Assembly: GCA_027488395.1 (NCBI GenBank)
Contig: JAIYBT010000022.1
Location: 50,308 to 114,307, forward strand
DNA length: 64,000 nucleotides
Direction of reading: 5' to 3'
From: Methylophilaceae bacterium
GTDB lineage: Bacteria > Pseudomonadota > Gammaproteobacteria > Burkholderiales > Methylophilaceae
Shown: positions 37,518-48,636 of the stretch, piece by piece
Layout: each line of letters starts with the position of its first letter
Position numbering within the stretch: position 1 is the stretch's first letter
Notes under the pieces: generated by a model
Database searches by the model: none
What the model was told of the DNA's origin: nothing
What the model saw: only the letters and a program-made list of their open reading frames with translations
Program-made: the position numbers and the translations under genes

Positions 37518-38201
37518 ATGATCGACACCCACGCCATTCTAGACGCCTTTCAGTTTCGCCATGCCTGCAAGGAGTTTGATGCCAATCAAACCATCCCCGA
37601 CGCTGAGTTTGCGTTGATTTTGGAGGCCGCACGTTTATCCCCCAGTTCGTTTGGCTTTGAGCCTTGGCACTTCATCGTGGTGCAAGATCAACGCCTACGC
37701 GAATCACTCAAAGAGCATGCGTGGGGGGCGCCACTCAAACTGGATACCGCCAGTCATTTTGTGTTGTGTCTCGCCATGAAATCTCCGTTTTTAGCAGCCG
37801 ACAGTCCCTATTTACCAGCGTTGATGCGTGACATGCAGCACCATCCCGAAGCAGTTGCCAACCAGCGTTTGGGCTTTTACAAACAATTTCAGCAATCCGA
37901 TTTTGATCTTACCGATGACCGTAAATTATTTGATTGGGCCTGCAAGCAATGTTACATCCCGCTTGCCAATATGATGACGGTTGCCGCCATGCGCGGCATC
38001 GATAGTTGTCCGATTGAAGGCTTTCAACAAGCAGAAACCGAAGCCATGTTGGCAAAACAGTTTGGGGTTGACTTACACGCATATGGACTGGCATATATGG
38101 TGGCGTTTGGTTATCGCAAACACCCCGCCAAAGCCAAAACTAGACGCGCCATGTCGCAAGTGGTGACTTGGAAATCTTCATCCACCGATATTGATTCGTA
38201 A
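37518..38201 (+). CDS. Nitroreductase-family NAD(P)H oxidoreductase
   Basis: The 227-residue protein fits the FMN-dependent nitroreductase family: FQFRHACKEFDANQTIP near the start (FMN phosphate contact), ARLSPSSFGFEPWHFIVVQD, and the C-terminal SCPIEGFQQ and GYR segments. Its natural substrate is unknown; these enzymes reduce quinones, flavins or nitro compounds. It starts 9 bp after the AddA-like stop and is followed by a terminator. Confidence 0.92.
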   Translation: MIDTHAILDAFQFRHACKEFDANQTIPDAEFALILEAARLSPSSFGFEPWHFIVVQDQRLRESLKEHAWGAPLKLDTASHFVLCLAMKSPFLAADSPYLPALMRDMQHHPEAVANQRLGFYKQFQQSDFDLTDDRKLFDWACKQCYIPLANMMTVAAMRGIDSCPIEGFQQAETEAMLAKQFGVDLHAYGLAYMVAFGYRKHPAKAKTRRAMSQVVTWKSSSTDIDS

Positions 38202-38228
38202 AAAAAGCGACCCTTACGGTCGCTTTTT
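38202..38228. terminator. Terminator after nitroreductase gene
   Basis: AAAAAGCGACC (38202-38212) pairs with GGTCGCTTTTT (38218-38228), loop of 5 nt. Confidence 0.88.
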
Positions 38229-38288
38229 AATGACATGTGTTTTATTGCTAGACTGTGATGCCAAAGGTGACCTTACACGCGCGCAAGT

Positions 38289-38909
38289 TTACCGCTCATG
38301 CTCATTTTTGAAATGGCGGTGAACATACCACGCTACAAACGCCAGCCCCAACGCCGCAATCACGTAATGCGAGTGGTGAAAATAGACTTTGAGATCTTCC
38401 CAATGCTCGCCCGCTTTCATGCCAACATAGCCCAAGGCCCAACACCATATAAATGAACCAAGAAAGGTATACACCACAAATTTAGTCATGGCCATCCGCG
38501 CCACCCCCGCTGGAAAAGCGATAAAAGAGCGCACCGCTGGCAGTAAACGACCGATAAAAATAATGATGTCACCATGCTGGGCAAACCAACGGTCCGCCAT
38601 GTCTAAATCTTTATTGCTGATCAGCACATATTTGCCAAACTTCTCCGCCAACGGTCTGCCACCCAACATGCCGATGTAATAAGCAGGAATAGAGCCCACC
38701 ACGCAACCAATCGCCCCGGCTAAGGCAATGCCCCATAACGTCATCTCGCCTTTACTGACTAAAAAACCAGCAAACGGCATAATAATTTCCGAAGGCAACG
38801 GAATACAGGCCGATTCAATCGCCATCAGCAGCACAATGCCGCCATAGCCCATGCTGGAGATCACGCCAATAATCCAACTGGCAACCACCGCTAATAATTT
38901 TTCAAGCAT
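38289..38909 (-). CDS. DedA-family membrane protein
   Basis: The 206-residue protein has the DedA pattern: ESACIPLPSEIIMPFAGFLVSKGEM, then GAIGCVVGSIPAYYIGMLGGRP, then FIGRLLPAVRSFIAFPAGVARM with the conserved arginines. DedA proteins are implicated in membrane homeostasis and flipping of C55-isoprenyl phosphate or phospholipids. I chose the ATG at 38909; a TTG at 38921 adds four residues. Confidence 0.93.
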   Translation of the reverse strand: MLEKLLAVVASWIIGVISSMGYGGIVLLMAIESACIPLPSEIIMPFAGFLVSKGEMTLWGIALAGAIGCVVGSIPAYYIGMLGGRPLAEKFGKYVLISNKDLDMADRWFAQHGDIIIFIGRLLPAVRSFIAFPAGVARMAMTKFVVYTFLGSFIWCWALGYVGMKAGEHWEDLKVYFHHSHYVIAALGLAFVAWYVHRHFKNEHER

Positions 38910-38914
38910 AACAT

Positions 38915-39022
38915 TCACCAAATTGCGTTTAAATAATGTTGTTTGATCAAGCTGTCTTTTGTAATCAAACCACGTTCTTGCACACTCGCCTGCGCCACGA
39001 TCATGCGGTCAAATAGATCCCG
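38915..39022 (-). pseudogene. C-terminal remnant of a PIN-domain (VapC-like) toxin
   Basis: The minus strand between dedA and mfd encodes RDLFDRMIVAQASVQERG and then LITKDSLIKQ before a TGA at 38917. This matches the conserved end of PIN-domain toxins (RDPFDRxLVAQA...LIT.D). The frame is closed by a TGA just upstream, and I find no intact N-terminal half or antitoxin in the remaining 200 bp up to mfd, so it appears to be a decayed toxin gene. The rest of 39023-39228 holds nothing I can identify. Confidence 0.6.
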
Positions 39023-39228
39023 CGTTCAGCTTCCCCATCGGACACATCAACCATACAGACGCTGCAGTGGCGCTAATATGCGATGCAAGAATATCACCAG
39101 CACACATTTAGCGTATCAAAAAAACGATGCACGATTTTGATATGCTTGCCATAGAGAAATAGCCAAGACTTTAAACAGCGCTTATTAATTCTGGCTGCGG
39201 GGGTGTCAACACCTGCGGCGACCCCATC

Positions 39229-42200
39229 TTAACTAAATTCTTTGAGTAACGTTTTCACCAATTCCACCCGATGATTTAAGTGGCCGAGTTGCACACTGAT
39301 GCGCAGCTTATCTGGCCCGTTCATGCGGCACCGTTTATCGCGTTGTAGCAGATGAATCAGCTTCATGGGATCGATGTCGGCTTTGGGGTTAAATTGCAAT
39401 TGAATGGCCGCATCTGAGGCATCAATTTTAATAATACCTAAGGCTTTAGCAGCAATGCGCAAGCGGTGGCAAGCCATCAGCGCTTCTCCTGGTTCGGGCA
39501 ATAAACCAAAGCGGTCAATCAGCTCTTCTTGCATGCTATCCAGGGCTTCGTCGTCTTCGCAATTGGCAAGCCGTTTATAAATCACCAGACGCTCGTGCAC
39601 ATCGGGGCAATAGTTGTTTGGCAATAACGCTGGCGTATGTAAATTAATTTCGGTGGTCACGCCTAGAGGGGCATCTAAATCGGGCTCTTTGCCGGCTTTC
39701 AGTTGCTTGACGGCGTGATTGAGCATATCGGAATACAAATTAAAGCCGATTTCTTGCATCTCACCGCTTTGACTATCGCCCAATAATTCACCCGCGCCAC
39801 GAATTTCTAAGTCGTGCATGGCGAGGTGAAAGCCTGCGCCTAAGTCTTCAAGTAACTGAATGGCATCTAAGCGTTTTTGCGCTTGTGGGGTGATGGTGCG
39901 ATTGGGCTCGGTGAGCAAATAGGTATAGGCTTGATGATGGCTGCGCCCAACGCGGCCCCGTAACTGATGCAACTGCGCCAAGCCGAACATATCGGCTTTG
40001 TTAATAATCATGGTGTTGGCGGTGGGCACGTCAATGCCGGTTTCGACAATGGTGGTACACAGCAATAGGTTGGCGCGTTGCTGGTAAAAGTCGCGCATGA
40101 CATGCTCTAGCTCACGCTCGCGCAACTGGCCGTGGCCAATCACAATGCGGGCTTCGGGTAAAAACTTTTCGAGTTTTTCTTTCATCACGTAGATGGTATC
40201 CACCTCGTTATGTAAGAAATAAACTTGGCCGCCACGCTTAAATTCACGCATCACCGCCTCGCGGATAATGCCCTCGGAAAACTCGGTGTGAAAGGTTTTA
40301 ATCGCCAACCGTTTTTGCGGTGGGGTAGAGATCACCGAAAACTCGCGCAAGCCTTCCATCGCCATGCTTAAGGTACGGGGGATAGGCGTGGCGGTTAAGG
40401 TGAGCACATCTACCTCGGCGCGCAAGGCTTTCATTTGCTCTTTTTGTCGCACACCAAAACGATGCTCTTCATCTAAGATGGCTAAGCCTAGGTTTTTAAA
40501 TTTGACATCTTTTTGAATTAAGCGATGGGTACCGATAATGATGTCAATGCTGCCATCGGCCAAGCCTTTGAGGGCTTCGGTTTGTTCTTTGGCTGATCGA
40601 AAGCGTGAAATTTCGGCAATTTTAATCGGCCACTCGGCAAAGCGATCACAGAAGTTTTGGTAGTGTTGCTCGGCCAACAAGGTGGTGGGCACCAACACAG
40701 ACACTTGCCTACCGCCCATCACAGCCACAAAAGCGGCACGCAAGGCCACCTCGGTTTTACCAAAGCCCACATCGCCGCAGACCAAACGATCCATTGGACG
40801 GCCAGATTGCATGTCTTTAATGACGTTTTCGATGGCTTCGAGCTGATCAGGCGTTTCTTCAAATGGAAAGCTATCGCAAAACGCTTCGTAATCTTGCAGG
40901 CTTAAAGTAAAGGCATGGCCTTTACGGGCGGCACGTTGCGCATATAAATTTAATAATTCTGCCGCGGTATCGCGGATTTGCTTAAGGGCTTTTTTCTTGG
41001 CTTTTTCCCACTGACCGCTCCCTAAGCGATGCAAAGGTGCACTCTCTGGCGGGCCGCCAGAATAGCGAGAAATTAGAAATAATTGCGAAACAGGCACATA
41101 CAACTTGTCTTCGCCAAAATACTCAATAAGCAATAGCTCGGTTTCACCCTCGCCAAAATCAATATTGACCAAGCCTTTATAACGCCCAACGCCATGCTGT
41201 TCATGCACCACAGGGTCATCAATGCGTAACTCAGACAAATCTTTGAGCATGCCCTCGGTATTGCGCGCTTTTTCTTGATTACGACGACGCTGTTGGCGCA
41301 CGGTGGCGGCATACAGTTCGGCCTCACTGATGATGGCCACGGCATGATCCACATTGGACACATCGATCAAGCCTTGATGCAAGGGTGCCACGCCCAACAT
41401 CACATGGGCATCACTCTGGCTAAAACTGGCCCAGTCATCGCACAGCGGCAGCGCCATGCCATGTTCGGTAAACAGCTGGGAGATGGTTTCGCGTCGGCCA
41501 AGGCTTTCAGCAGCAATCAATACGCGGCCTTTAAACCCATTTAAAAAGCCTTGCAACTTATGTAAAGGTTGCTCCGCGCGCCGATCGACATCCACCGCGG
41601 GTAAGCTGGCAATGGCTTGTATCTGCTGAATCACCAGCGCAAAGGCATGGGTGTGTTTAAAAAAGTCGTCGACTTTTTGTAGCAGGGTGTCTGGCCGTAA
41701 AATGGGTTTTTCAGCATCATGCGCCATCAGGCGATAGCGTAAGTTGGCATCCGCCCAAAAGGTTTGCGCGGCTTTATCGAGATCACCATGCAAACACAAC
41801 ACAGTGTGCTTAGGAAAGTAATCAAACAGCGTCACCGTCTGCTCAAAAAACAGCGGCAAATACCACTCTACCCCACCACTGGGCGTACCCTTGCTGACAT
41901 CTTTATAAATTTTTGCACGCTGTGGATCGCCTTCAAAGTACTCTCTAAACTGGCTGCGAAAGCGGGTAATCGCCGCTTCGTCCATGGGAAACTCGCGTGC
42001 AGGCAACATCCGAATTTCAGGCACTGGGTAGACACTGCGTTGTGTATCAATATCAAAAGTGCGGATGGTTTCAATTTCATCGTCAAACAAATCAATCCGA
42101 TAGGGAAAAGCACTGCCCATCGGAAATAAATCCACCAAGCCACCGCGCACACTAAATTCCCCTGGGCTCATGACCTGACTGACATGGTGATACCCGGCTT

Positions 42201-42636
42201 GCGCACATTGGTTGCGCAACGCTTCTACATCGAGCTTTTGCCCTTTTTTGAGCATAAAGGTATGCGCGGCTAAATATGCCATGGGCGGTAAGCGTAATAA
42301 CGCGGTGGCAATCGGCACCACCACCACTTGGCATTGATTTTGGCTTAATTGGTATAACGTGGCTAAGCGTTCAGAAATCAAATCTGGATGGGGGGAAAAT
42401 ACATCGTAGGGCAACGTTTCCCAATCAGGCAGCACATGCACAGAAATGTCTTTGGCAAAAAACGGAATCTCATCGAGCAAGCGCTGGGCTTCAAACGCGC
42501 TGGCAGTCAGTATGACTAACGGCGTATGCGAAGACTGCAGCGTCAAGGCATACTCCGCCAATGCTTGGCTATCTAAGCCAAGGCCAGACAAGGTCATGCG
42601 CTGCGGGTGCCCGATGACGGGAAGAGAAACTGCCAT
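39229..42636 (-). CDS. mfd: Transcription-repair coupling factor Mfd
   Basis: Mfd removes RNA polymerase stalled at DNA lesions and recruits UvrA. The 1135-residue protein has the UvrB-like N-terminal module (DWETLPYDVFSPHPDLISERL), the RNA polymerase interaction domain with HEQHGVGRYKGL, and a translocase with Walker A GDVGFGKTEVALRAAF and the DEEH box LDEEHRFGVRQKE. TGTHRLIQKDV-type motifs, the TRG region and a C-terminal domain (DRFGLLPEPGEAL) complete it. It is divergent from rpiA. Confidence 0.97.
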   Translation of the reverse strand: MAVSLPVIGHPQRMTLSGLGLDSQALAEYALTLQSSHTPLVILTASAFEAQRLLDEIPFFAKDISVHVLPDWETLPYDVFSPHPDLISERLATLYQLSQNQCQVVVVPIATALLRLPPMAYLAAHTFMLKKGQKLDVEALRNQCAQAGYHHVSQVMSPGEFSVRGGLVDLFPMGSAFPYRIDLFDDEIETIRTFDIDTQRSVYPVPEIRMLPAREFPMDEAAITRFRSQFREYFEGDPQRAKIYKDVSKGTPSGGVEWYLPLFFEQTVTLFDYFPKHTVLCLHGDLDKAAQTFWADANLRYRLMAHDAEKPILRPDTLLQKVDDFFKHTHAFALVIQQIQAIASLPAVDVDRRAEQPLHKLQGFLNGFKGRVLIAAESLGRRETISQLFTEHGMALPLCDDWASFSQSDAHVMLGVAPLHQGLIDVSNVDHAVAIISEAELYAATVRQQRRRNQEKARNTEGMLKDLSELRIDDPVVHEQHGVGRYKGLVNIDFGEGETELLLIEYFGEDKLYVPVSQLFLISRYSGGPPESAPLHRLGSGQWEKAKKKALKQIRDTAAELLNLYAQRAARKGHAFTLSLQDYEAFCDSFPFEETPDQLEAIENVIKDMQSGRPMDRLVCGDVGFGKTEVALRAAFVAVMGGRQVSVLVPTTLLAEQHYQNFCDRFAEWPIKIAEISRFRSAKEQTEALKGLADGSIDIIIGTHRLIQKDVKFKNLGLAILDEEHRFGVRQKEQMKALRAEVDVLTLTATPIPRTLSMAMEGLREFSVISTPPQKRLAIKTFHTEFSEGIIREAVMREFKRGGQVYFLHNEVDTIYVMKEKLEKFLPEARIVIGHGQLRERELEHVMRDFYQQRANLLLCTTIVETGIDVPTANTMIINKADMFGLAQLHQLRGRVGRSHHQAYTYLLTEPNRTITPQAQKRLDAIQLLEDLGAGFHLAMHDLEIRGAGELLGDSQSGEMQEIGFNLYSDMLNHAVKQLKAGKEPDLDAPLGVTTEINLHTPALLPNNYCPDVHERLVIYKRLANCEDDEALDSMQEELIDRFGLLPEPGEALMACHRLRIAAKALGIIKIDASDAAIQLQFNPKADIDPMKLIHLLQRDKRCRMNGPDKLRISVQLGHLNHRVELVKTLLKEFS

Positions 42637-42793
42637 AAATGAATTGACTCTGATTGCTGAAGTTGAGGTGACTAATGATTGGTGTTGCGCCTGAGTTTGC
42701 TATTATAACTGTAAGCTTAACATTGCAACGCATTGTGCCGGCATTGCATGCATCACATTTGCTCGGTTGCATTCACCGATACACGGAGATCTT

Positions 42794-43465
42794 ATGAATG
42801 ATAAACAAGCGGTTGCTATGGCTGCCGTCCAATTAGTAGAAGCGGATATGATTGTTGGCTTGGGCACTGGTTCCACCGCCAATTATTTTATTGAAGCGTT
42901 GGCAGCGCGTCAGCAACAAGGTCTGCGCATCACCACCGTGGCCAGTTCACACATCAGCATGATCAAAGCACAAGCCATGGGCTTAACCGTGTTGAGCATC
43001 AGCCAATGTCCTGATGTCGATCTGTATGTGGATGGCGCCGATGAAATCAGTCCTGACCATAGCTTACTCAAAGGCCGTGGCTATGATTTGGTGATGGAAA
43101 AATTACTGGCCAAAGCAGCCAAGCAATTTGTGGTGGTAGGCGATCACAGTAAATGGGTACCCGCGCTAGGCACCCACTTTCCAATTCCAATTGAGGTGAT
43201 GCCGTTTGCATGGCAAGCCGTGAAAAAAAGCCTGCAAGCGATAGGCGGCGAAGGCGATTTACGCCCTAACGTGGCAAAAGATGGGCTATGCATGACCAGC
43301 CACGGCAGTCTGGTATTGGATATGCGCTTTCCTCAAATCACCGATCATCGTGCACTGAATGCATTGCTCAACAACACTCCAGGCGTGGTTGAGCATGGCA
43401 TTTTTACTGGATTAGTCACGCAAGTGCTGATCGCTGATCAAGGGGTGGTAACCGCGCACGCTTAA
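42794..43465 (+). CDS. rpiA: Ribose-5-phosphate isomerase A
   Basis: It interconverts ribose-5-phosphate and ribulose-5-phosphate in the pentose phosphate and, in some methylotrophs, ribulose monophosphate regeneration routes. The 223-residue protein shows VGLGTGSTANYFIEAL, DVDLYVDGADEISP and the lysine-rich LLKGRGYDLVMEKLLAKAA. GGAG at about 42785 supports the ATG at 42794. Confidence 0.96.
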   Translation: MNDKQAVAMAAVQLVEADMIVGLGTGSTANYFIEALAARQQQGLRITTVASSHISMIKAQAMGLTVLSISQCPDVDLYVDGADEISPDHSLLKGRGYDLVMEKLLAKAAKQFVVVGDHSKWVPALGTHFPIPIEVMPFAWQAVKKSLQAIGGEGDLRPNVAKDGLCMTSHGSLVLDMRFPQITDHRALNALLNNTPGVVEHGIFTGLVTQVLIADQGVVTAHA

Positions 43466-43497
43466 CCGCCCGCGGATACCTGTTCACGCTATTGCAG

Positions 43498-44964
43498 ATG
43501 CCCGCTCTCCTGCGCAAGCTGCTACTGTTGGGCGCCGTGGCCGCACTCGGTGCAGCCGTGGCCGCCTGCAATAACCCAACGCCCAAAAGCGCACCTAAAG
43601 CGCCAGTCAACCCGTACACCATTCGTTTTGTCACCATCAATAGTCCGAACACCTATTTTTTAGACAGTCAGAACAATTACGCTGGACTGGAATACGATTT
43701 AGCCAAACAGTTTGTGGCGTTTTTAGGCCCGCCTTACACCTTAGAAATCATCGTCGTCGATAGTTTTTCCAAAGTATTGCCCACCGTCATGCGTGGCGAA
43801 GCTGATATTGCGGCGGCAGATATCAGTATCACGCCTAGACGACAACGCCTTGTCCATTTTGGGCCCGCTTACAACACAGTGCAGTCGTTACTGGTGTTTA
43901 ACAAGGATCAGAATGACGCCCCTACCCAAGCCAAACATTTATTAGACAAAGCCTTGGTGGTGCCCAAAGCCACCAGCTTTAGTGAGCGCTTGCGCGAGAT
44001 GCAATCCACGCTACCCGCCCTCACTTGGCGCGAGTCAGACACGCACAGCTCAGAGCAACTGATTGAAGCGGTCGCCCTAGGGCAAATTGATTTCACGGTG
44101 GCAGACAACCATTTACTGGCTTTGCTGCAATACCATTACCCACAACTGGATGCAGGCATGATGCTGGGCAAACCAGATCGTATTGCATGGGCAATGAACA
44201 AAAGCATGCCCCCGGCACAACTCAAAAAAATTCAGGCATTTTTTAACACCATCGAAAAAAATGGCGCATTACGCAATCTGCTAGATCGCTATCACGGCTT
44301 TACGCGGCGCCTGAATCCCCTGGATGTCAAAACCTTTTTAAGCCGCACGCAAACCCTGCTGCCACAATATATTCGGCTATTTAAAGATGCCCAAGAAGTG
44401 ACCGACATTGATTGGCGCCTGCTGGCCGCACTCAGCTATCAAGAATCACATTGGGACAATTACAGCACCTCGCCCACCAATGTGCGTGGCCTGATGATGC
44501 TCACCGAACAAACCTCCAACATGATGAACGTAAGCGACCGCCTAGACCCCAAACAAAGCGTGATGGCAGGTGCTAAATTTTTGCTATGGCTAAAAGACCG
44601 TATCCCTGAACGCATTGCCGAACCTGACCGCACCTTTTTAGCCTTAGCGGCCTACAACAATGGTGTAGGCCATCTCGAAGATGCCAGAATCATCGCACAA
44701 CGATTAGGCCGTAACCCCGATAGCTGGGCCGATGTAAAACACGGACTACAACTGCTGAACGACCCTGCTTATTACGTAAATGCCAAACACGGCTACTGTA
44801 GCTGCGGTGCACCGATTATTTATACTGAATCGGTACGTAGCTATTACCAAATCATGCTTAAGTATTTTCCGCCTTATTTACCGCAAGCCGACCCTTACAA
44901 AATTGCAACATTTGCGATGCCCGATTTGCTTGAGATGTCCTTATTGCTTGAGATGTTTGGGTAG
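43498..44964 (+). CDS. mltF: Membrane-bound lytic transglycosylase MltF
   Basis: The 488-residue lipoprotein precursor has a lipobox ending AVAAC (Cys24). A periplasmic SBP_bac_3 domain lies at about residues 40-270. A lysozyme-like SLT domain follows at about 295-470, with the catalytic Glu in SYQESHWDNYS and the family motif AAYNNGVGHLEDA. It cleaves peptidoglycan to form 1,6-anhydromuropeptides. I chose the ATG at 43498; a TTG at 43492 is also in frame. The last residues (MPDLLEMSLLLEMFG) are encoded by a degenerate tandem repeat that runs past the stop codon. Confidence 0.93.
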   Translation: MPALLRKLLLLGAVAALGAAVAACNNPTPKSAPKAPVNPYTIRFVTINSPNTYFLDSQNNYAGLEYDLAKQFVAFLGPPYTLEIIVVDSFSKVLPTVMRGEADIAAADISITPRRQRLVHFGPAYNTVQSLLVFNKDQNDAPTQAKHLLDKALVVPKATSFSERLREMQSTLPALTWRESDTHSSEQLIEAVALGQIDFTVADNHLLALLQYHYPQLDAGMMLGKPDRIAWAMNKSMPPAQLKKIQAFFNTIEKNGALRNLLDRYHGFTRRLNPLDVKTFLSRTQTLLPQYIRLFKDAQEVTDIDWRLLAALSYQESHWDNYSTSPTNVRGLMMLTEQTSNMMNVSDRLDPKQSVMAGAKFLLWLKDRIPERIAEPDRTFLALAAYNNGVGHLEDARIIAQRLGRNPDSWADVKHGLQLLNDPAYYVNAKHGYCSCGAPIIYTESVRSYYQIMLKYFPPYLPQADPYKIATFAMPDLLEMSLLLEMFG

Positions 44965-45007
44965 TTTGAAATGTCTGGGCTGTATGAGAGGTGTTGCTAG
45001 TTTGAGC
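44911..45007. repeat. Degenerate tandem repeat across the mltF stop
   Basis: About five imperfect copies of a 14-20 bp unit resembling TTTGCTTGAGATGTCC can be followed from the last codons of mltF into the intergenic region. The first two copies share TTGCTTGAGATGT exactly. Confidence 0.5.
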
Positions 45008-45158
45008 GTATTGTTGAAAGATAGTGTTAACCCGAGCACAAACCATCACCTCATCGCGCGCACCCGCCCCCCCTAAACTCAGGGTTGTTTAAATAGTTCG
45101 GCATGATTAATCTAGCTATCGGGTTGTTTAATCTATTATTTTCAACAAGGAGTGGGAC

Positions 45159-45860
45159 ATGTATCAACCATATCGTTGGCGCAAGATTTACACAGGGGTA
45201 CTGTTTATGTTGTTGAGTCTGTCATTGCCAGCACAGGCCGTGGTGTATTCAGTATTTGGTCAGATCAATTTTGTACGTTTTGATACGAACAACAGCATCA
45301 CGCCAACTGGGGAAACCGTGCGCGCTGCACTCGACCGTCAATATGCAGGGTTTTCGGTGGATATCGACACCACGATCGCTGATACCGACCCTGACCCTAA
45401 CAAAATCGAGCTACGTAATGCCGTGACTTCAACGGCATCGATTGCTGGCAAGCCATTGTCAACGATTGCCTATTTTGAGCCTAGTATTGATCGTAGAGTC
45501 AGCTCTATCAAAGATGCTTTTAATGCTAACTTTGATTCACAGCAGATCAGCAGCCAAATATTTCAAACTGCGCCTCTGGGCTTTAATGGGAACATGTTCT
45601 TTTTTATTGCTAGCTCGGGGAACGACTTATTTACTGCACCGCGCCAGAAAGTGTTTGATCCGTTTACGGGCAATATCAGCGTCAATTTTGCGGTGTATTA
45701 CAGAGATCCTGCGGCCACTGACCTGCAACGTGCCAATTTCAACCTATCCAACATCACCGCGACACCCGTGCCTGAGCCTGAAACGGCTTCATTGCTGGGC
45801 ATCGGACTATTGTTATCTGGGTTATGGCTGCGAGCACGGGCCACAGCACAGCACACGTAA
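45159..45860 (+). CDS. PEP-CTERM-sorted exported protein
   Basis: The 233-residue protein has a signal peptide (about 1-28, ending PAQA), a beta-rich body without recognised domain, and a C-terminal sorting signal. The signal comprises VPEPETASLLG, a hydrophobic helix (IGLLLSGLWL) and an Arg-containing end. PEP-CTERM proteins are processed by exosortase EpsH and go to the surface or extracellular polymer. Exosortase is not in the window. AAGGAG precedes the ATG. Confidence 0.88.
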   Translation: MYQPYRWRKIYTGVLFMLLSLSLPAQAVVYSVFGQINFVRFDTNNSITPTGETVRAALDRQYAGFSVDIDTTIADTDPDPNKIELRNAVTSTASIAGKPLSTIAYFEPSIDRRVSSIKDAFNANFDSQQISSQIFQTAPLGFNGNMFFFIASSGNDLFTAPRQKVFDPFTGNISVNFAVYYRDPAATDLQRANFNLSNITATPVPEPETASLLGIGLLLSGLWLRARATAQHT

Positions 45861-45888
45861 ACTACCCCTAGCAAAAAAAGCAAAAAAA

Positions 45889-45910
45889 GTCTCCTGAAGG
45901 AGACTTTTTT
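45889..45910. terminator. Bidirectional terminator between PEP-CTERM gene and serS
   Basis: GTCTCC (45889-45894), loop TGAA, GGAGAC (45899-45904), flanked by A7 and T6. It serves two converging genes. Confidence 0.9.
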
Positions 45911-45931
45911 ATTCAATCGAACGGTGGAACA

Positions 45932-47224
<1,293 letters not shown>

Positions 47225-47300
47225 CTAATGACGAGATTGAATCGTGAATGCTGAGCGCTGGCTAAGCGTGTAAACACACGATAGTGCTTGGTCACAAGCG

Positions 47301-48626
47301 TTATTGATTACCCTTTTGTGTTAAGAATTGCTGATCTAGTTGATGTAAATAGGCTAATTTTTCGCTTATTTTACCTTCCAAACCGCGCGGTGTGGGCTGA
47401 TAAAACGCCAGTGGCGCCAATCCATCTGGAAAATACTGCTCACCCGCCGCATAGGCTTCTGGCTCATTGTGCGCATAGCGATAGGCTTTGCCGTAATCGA
47501 GCGCTTTCATCAACTTGGTTGGCGCATTGCGTAAATGTAGCGGCACTGCGCGTGATTGGTCTTGTGCGACAAAAGCTTTGGCTTGGTTATAGGCATTGTA
47601 GGCGGCATTGCTTTTGGCCGCCACGGCTAAATAAAGCACAGCATTACTGAGTGCCAATTCGCCTTCGGGTGAGCCTAAACGCTCGTAAATTTGAATTGCC
47701 TCCAGCGCCATGGTTTGCGCTTTGGGGTCGGCCAAGCCGATGTCTTCAATCGCCATGCGCACGATGCGTCGGGCTAGATACAGCGGATCTGCCCCACCAT
47801 CCAACATGCGCATCAACCAATACAATGCGGCATCCGGATTCGAGCCGCGCACGGATTTATGCAGGGCAGAAATTTGGTCATAAAACGCTTCGCCCCCTTT
47901 ATCAAAACGGCGCAATTTGCTTGCCATGGTCGATTGTAAAAAGGCTTCGTCTATTTCCGTAACCTTGGCGCTCAATGCGCCATACAGCAAACCCTCGACA
48001 AAATTGAGTAAGCGTCTGGCATCGCCATCGGCATAGTCTAAGACTTGGGCAACCACCGTAGGGGTGAGTGTGATATTGGGGGCGACTGTGCTGCGGGCGC
48101 GCTCTAGTAATTGATTGAGCTCAGGCTCGGTGAGGGCATTTAACACAAACACTTGCGCGCGACTCAACAGGGCACTGTTGACCTCGAACGAGGGGTTTTC
48201 GGTGGTGGCGCCAATAAAGGTGATCAAGCCACTTTCAACAAACGGTAAAAACGCATCTTGTTGGCCTTTGTTAAAGCGGTGTACTTCGTCCACAAACAAA
48301 ATGGTATTGCGACCCGTGTGTTGCAAATGGTGCTCAGCCCGCTCGACGGCTTCGCGAATATCTTTGATGCCAGACAGCACTGCGGACAAAGGCACAAATT
48401 CAGCGTCAGCGGTGTGCGCAATTAACCGGGCAAGCGTGGTTTTACCAACGCCTGGCGGGCCCCACAAGATCATGGAAGGTAATTTACCTGACTCAAACGC
48501 GCGACGTAGCGGTTTACCTGCGCCCAGCAGATGGGTTTGCCCAACCACATCGTTCAAGTTAGTGGGCCGCAGTTGCTCGGCCAAAGGCACACTGGTAGGC
48601 GAAGCGGGTTCAAACAAGCTTTGCAT
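47301..48626 (-). CDS. rarA: Replication-associated recombination protein A
   Basis: This AAA+ ATPase (MgsA/RarA) acts at stalled forks together with SSB and RecA. The 441-residue protein has Walker A GPPGVGKTTLARLIA (about residues 58-72), Walker B FVDEVHRFNKGQQDAFLP, and the arginine-finger region TENPSFEVNSALLSR. A C-terminal tetramerisation domain (HKSVRGSNPDAALYWLMRML) follows. It starts 10 bp after the lolA stop, in the order ftsK-lolA-rarA common in proteobacteria. Confidence 0.96.
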   Translation of the reverse strand: MQSLFEPASPTSVPLAEQLRPTNLNDVVGQTHLLGAGKPLRRAFESGKLPSMILWGPPGVGKTTLARLIAHTADAEFVPLSAVLSGIKDIREAVERAEHHLQHTGRNTILFVDEVHRFNKGQQDAFLPFVESGLITFIGATTENPSFEVNSALLSRAQVFVLNALTEPELNQLLERARSTVAPNITLTPTVVAQVLDYADGDARRLLNFVEGLLYGALSAKVTEIDEAFLQSTMASKLRRFDKGGEAFYDQISALHKSVRGSNPDAALYWLMRMLDGGADPLYLARRIVRMAIEDIGLADPKAQTMALEAIQIYERLGSPEGELALSNAVLYLAVAAKSNAAYNAYNQAKAFVAQDQSRAVPLHLRNAPTKLMKALDYGKAYRYAHNEPEAYAAGEQYFPDGLAPLAFYQPTPRGLEGKISEKLAYLHQLDQQFLTQKGNQ

Positions 48627-48636
48627 GGTAATTGGT

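Noticed and set aside
44780..45076. 98-codon open frame overlapping the mltF end
   Set aside because: Its repetitive Cys/Leu/Arg-rich sequence comes from the tandem repeat read in another frame.
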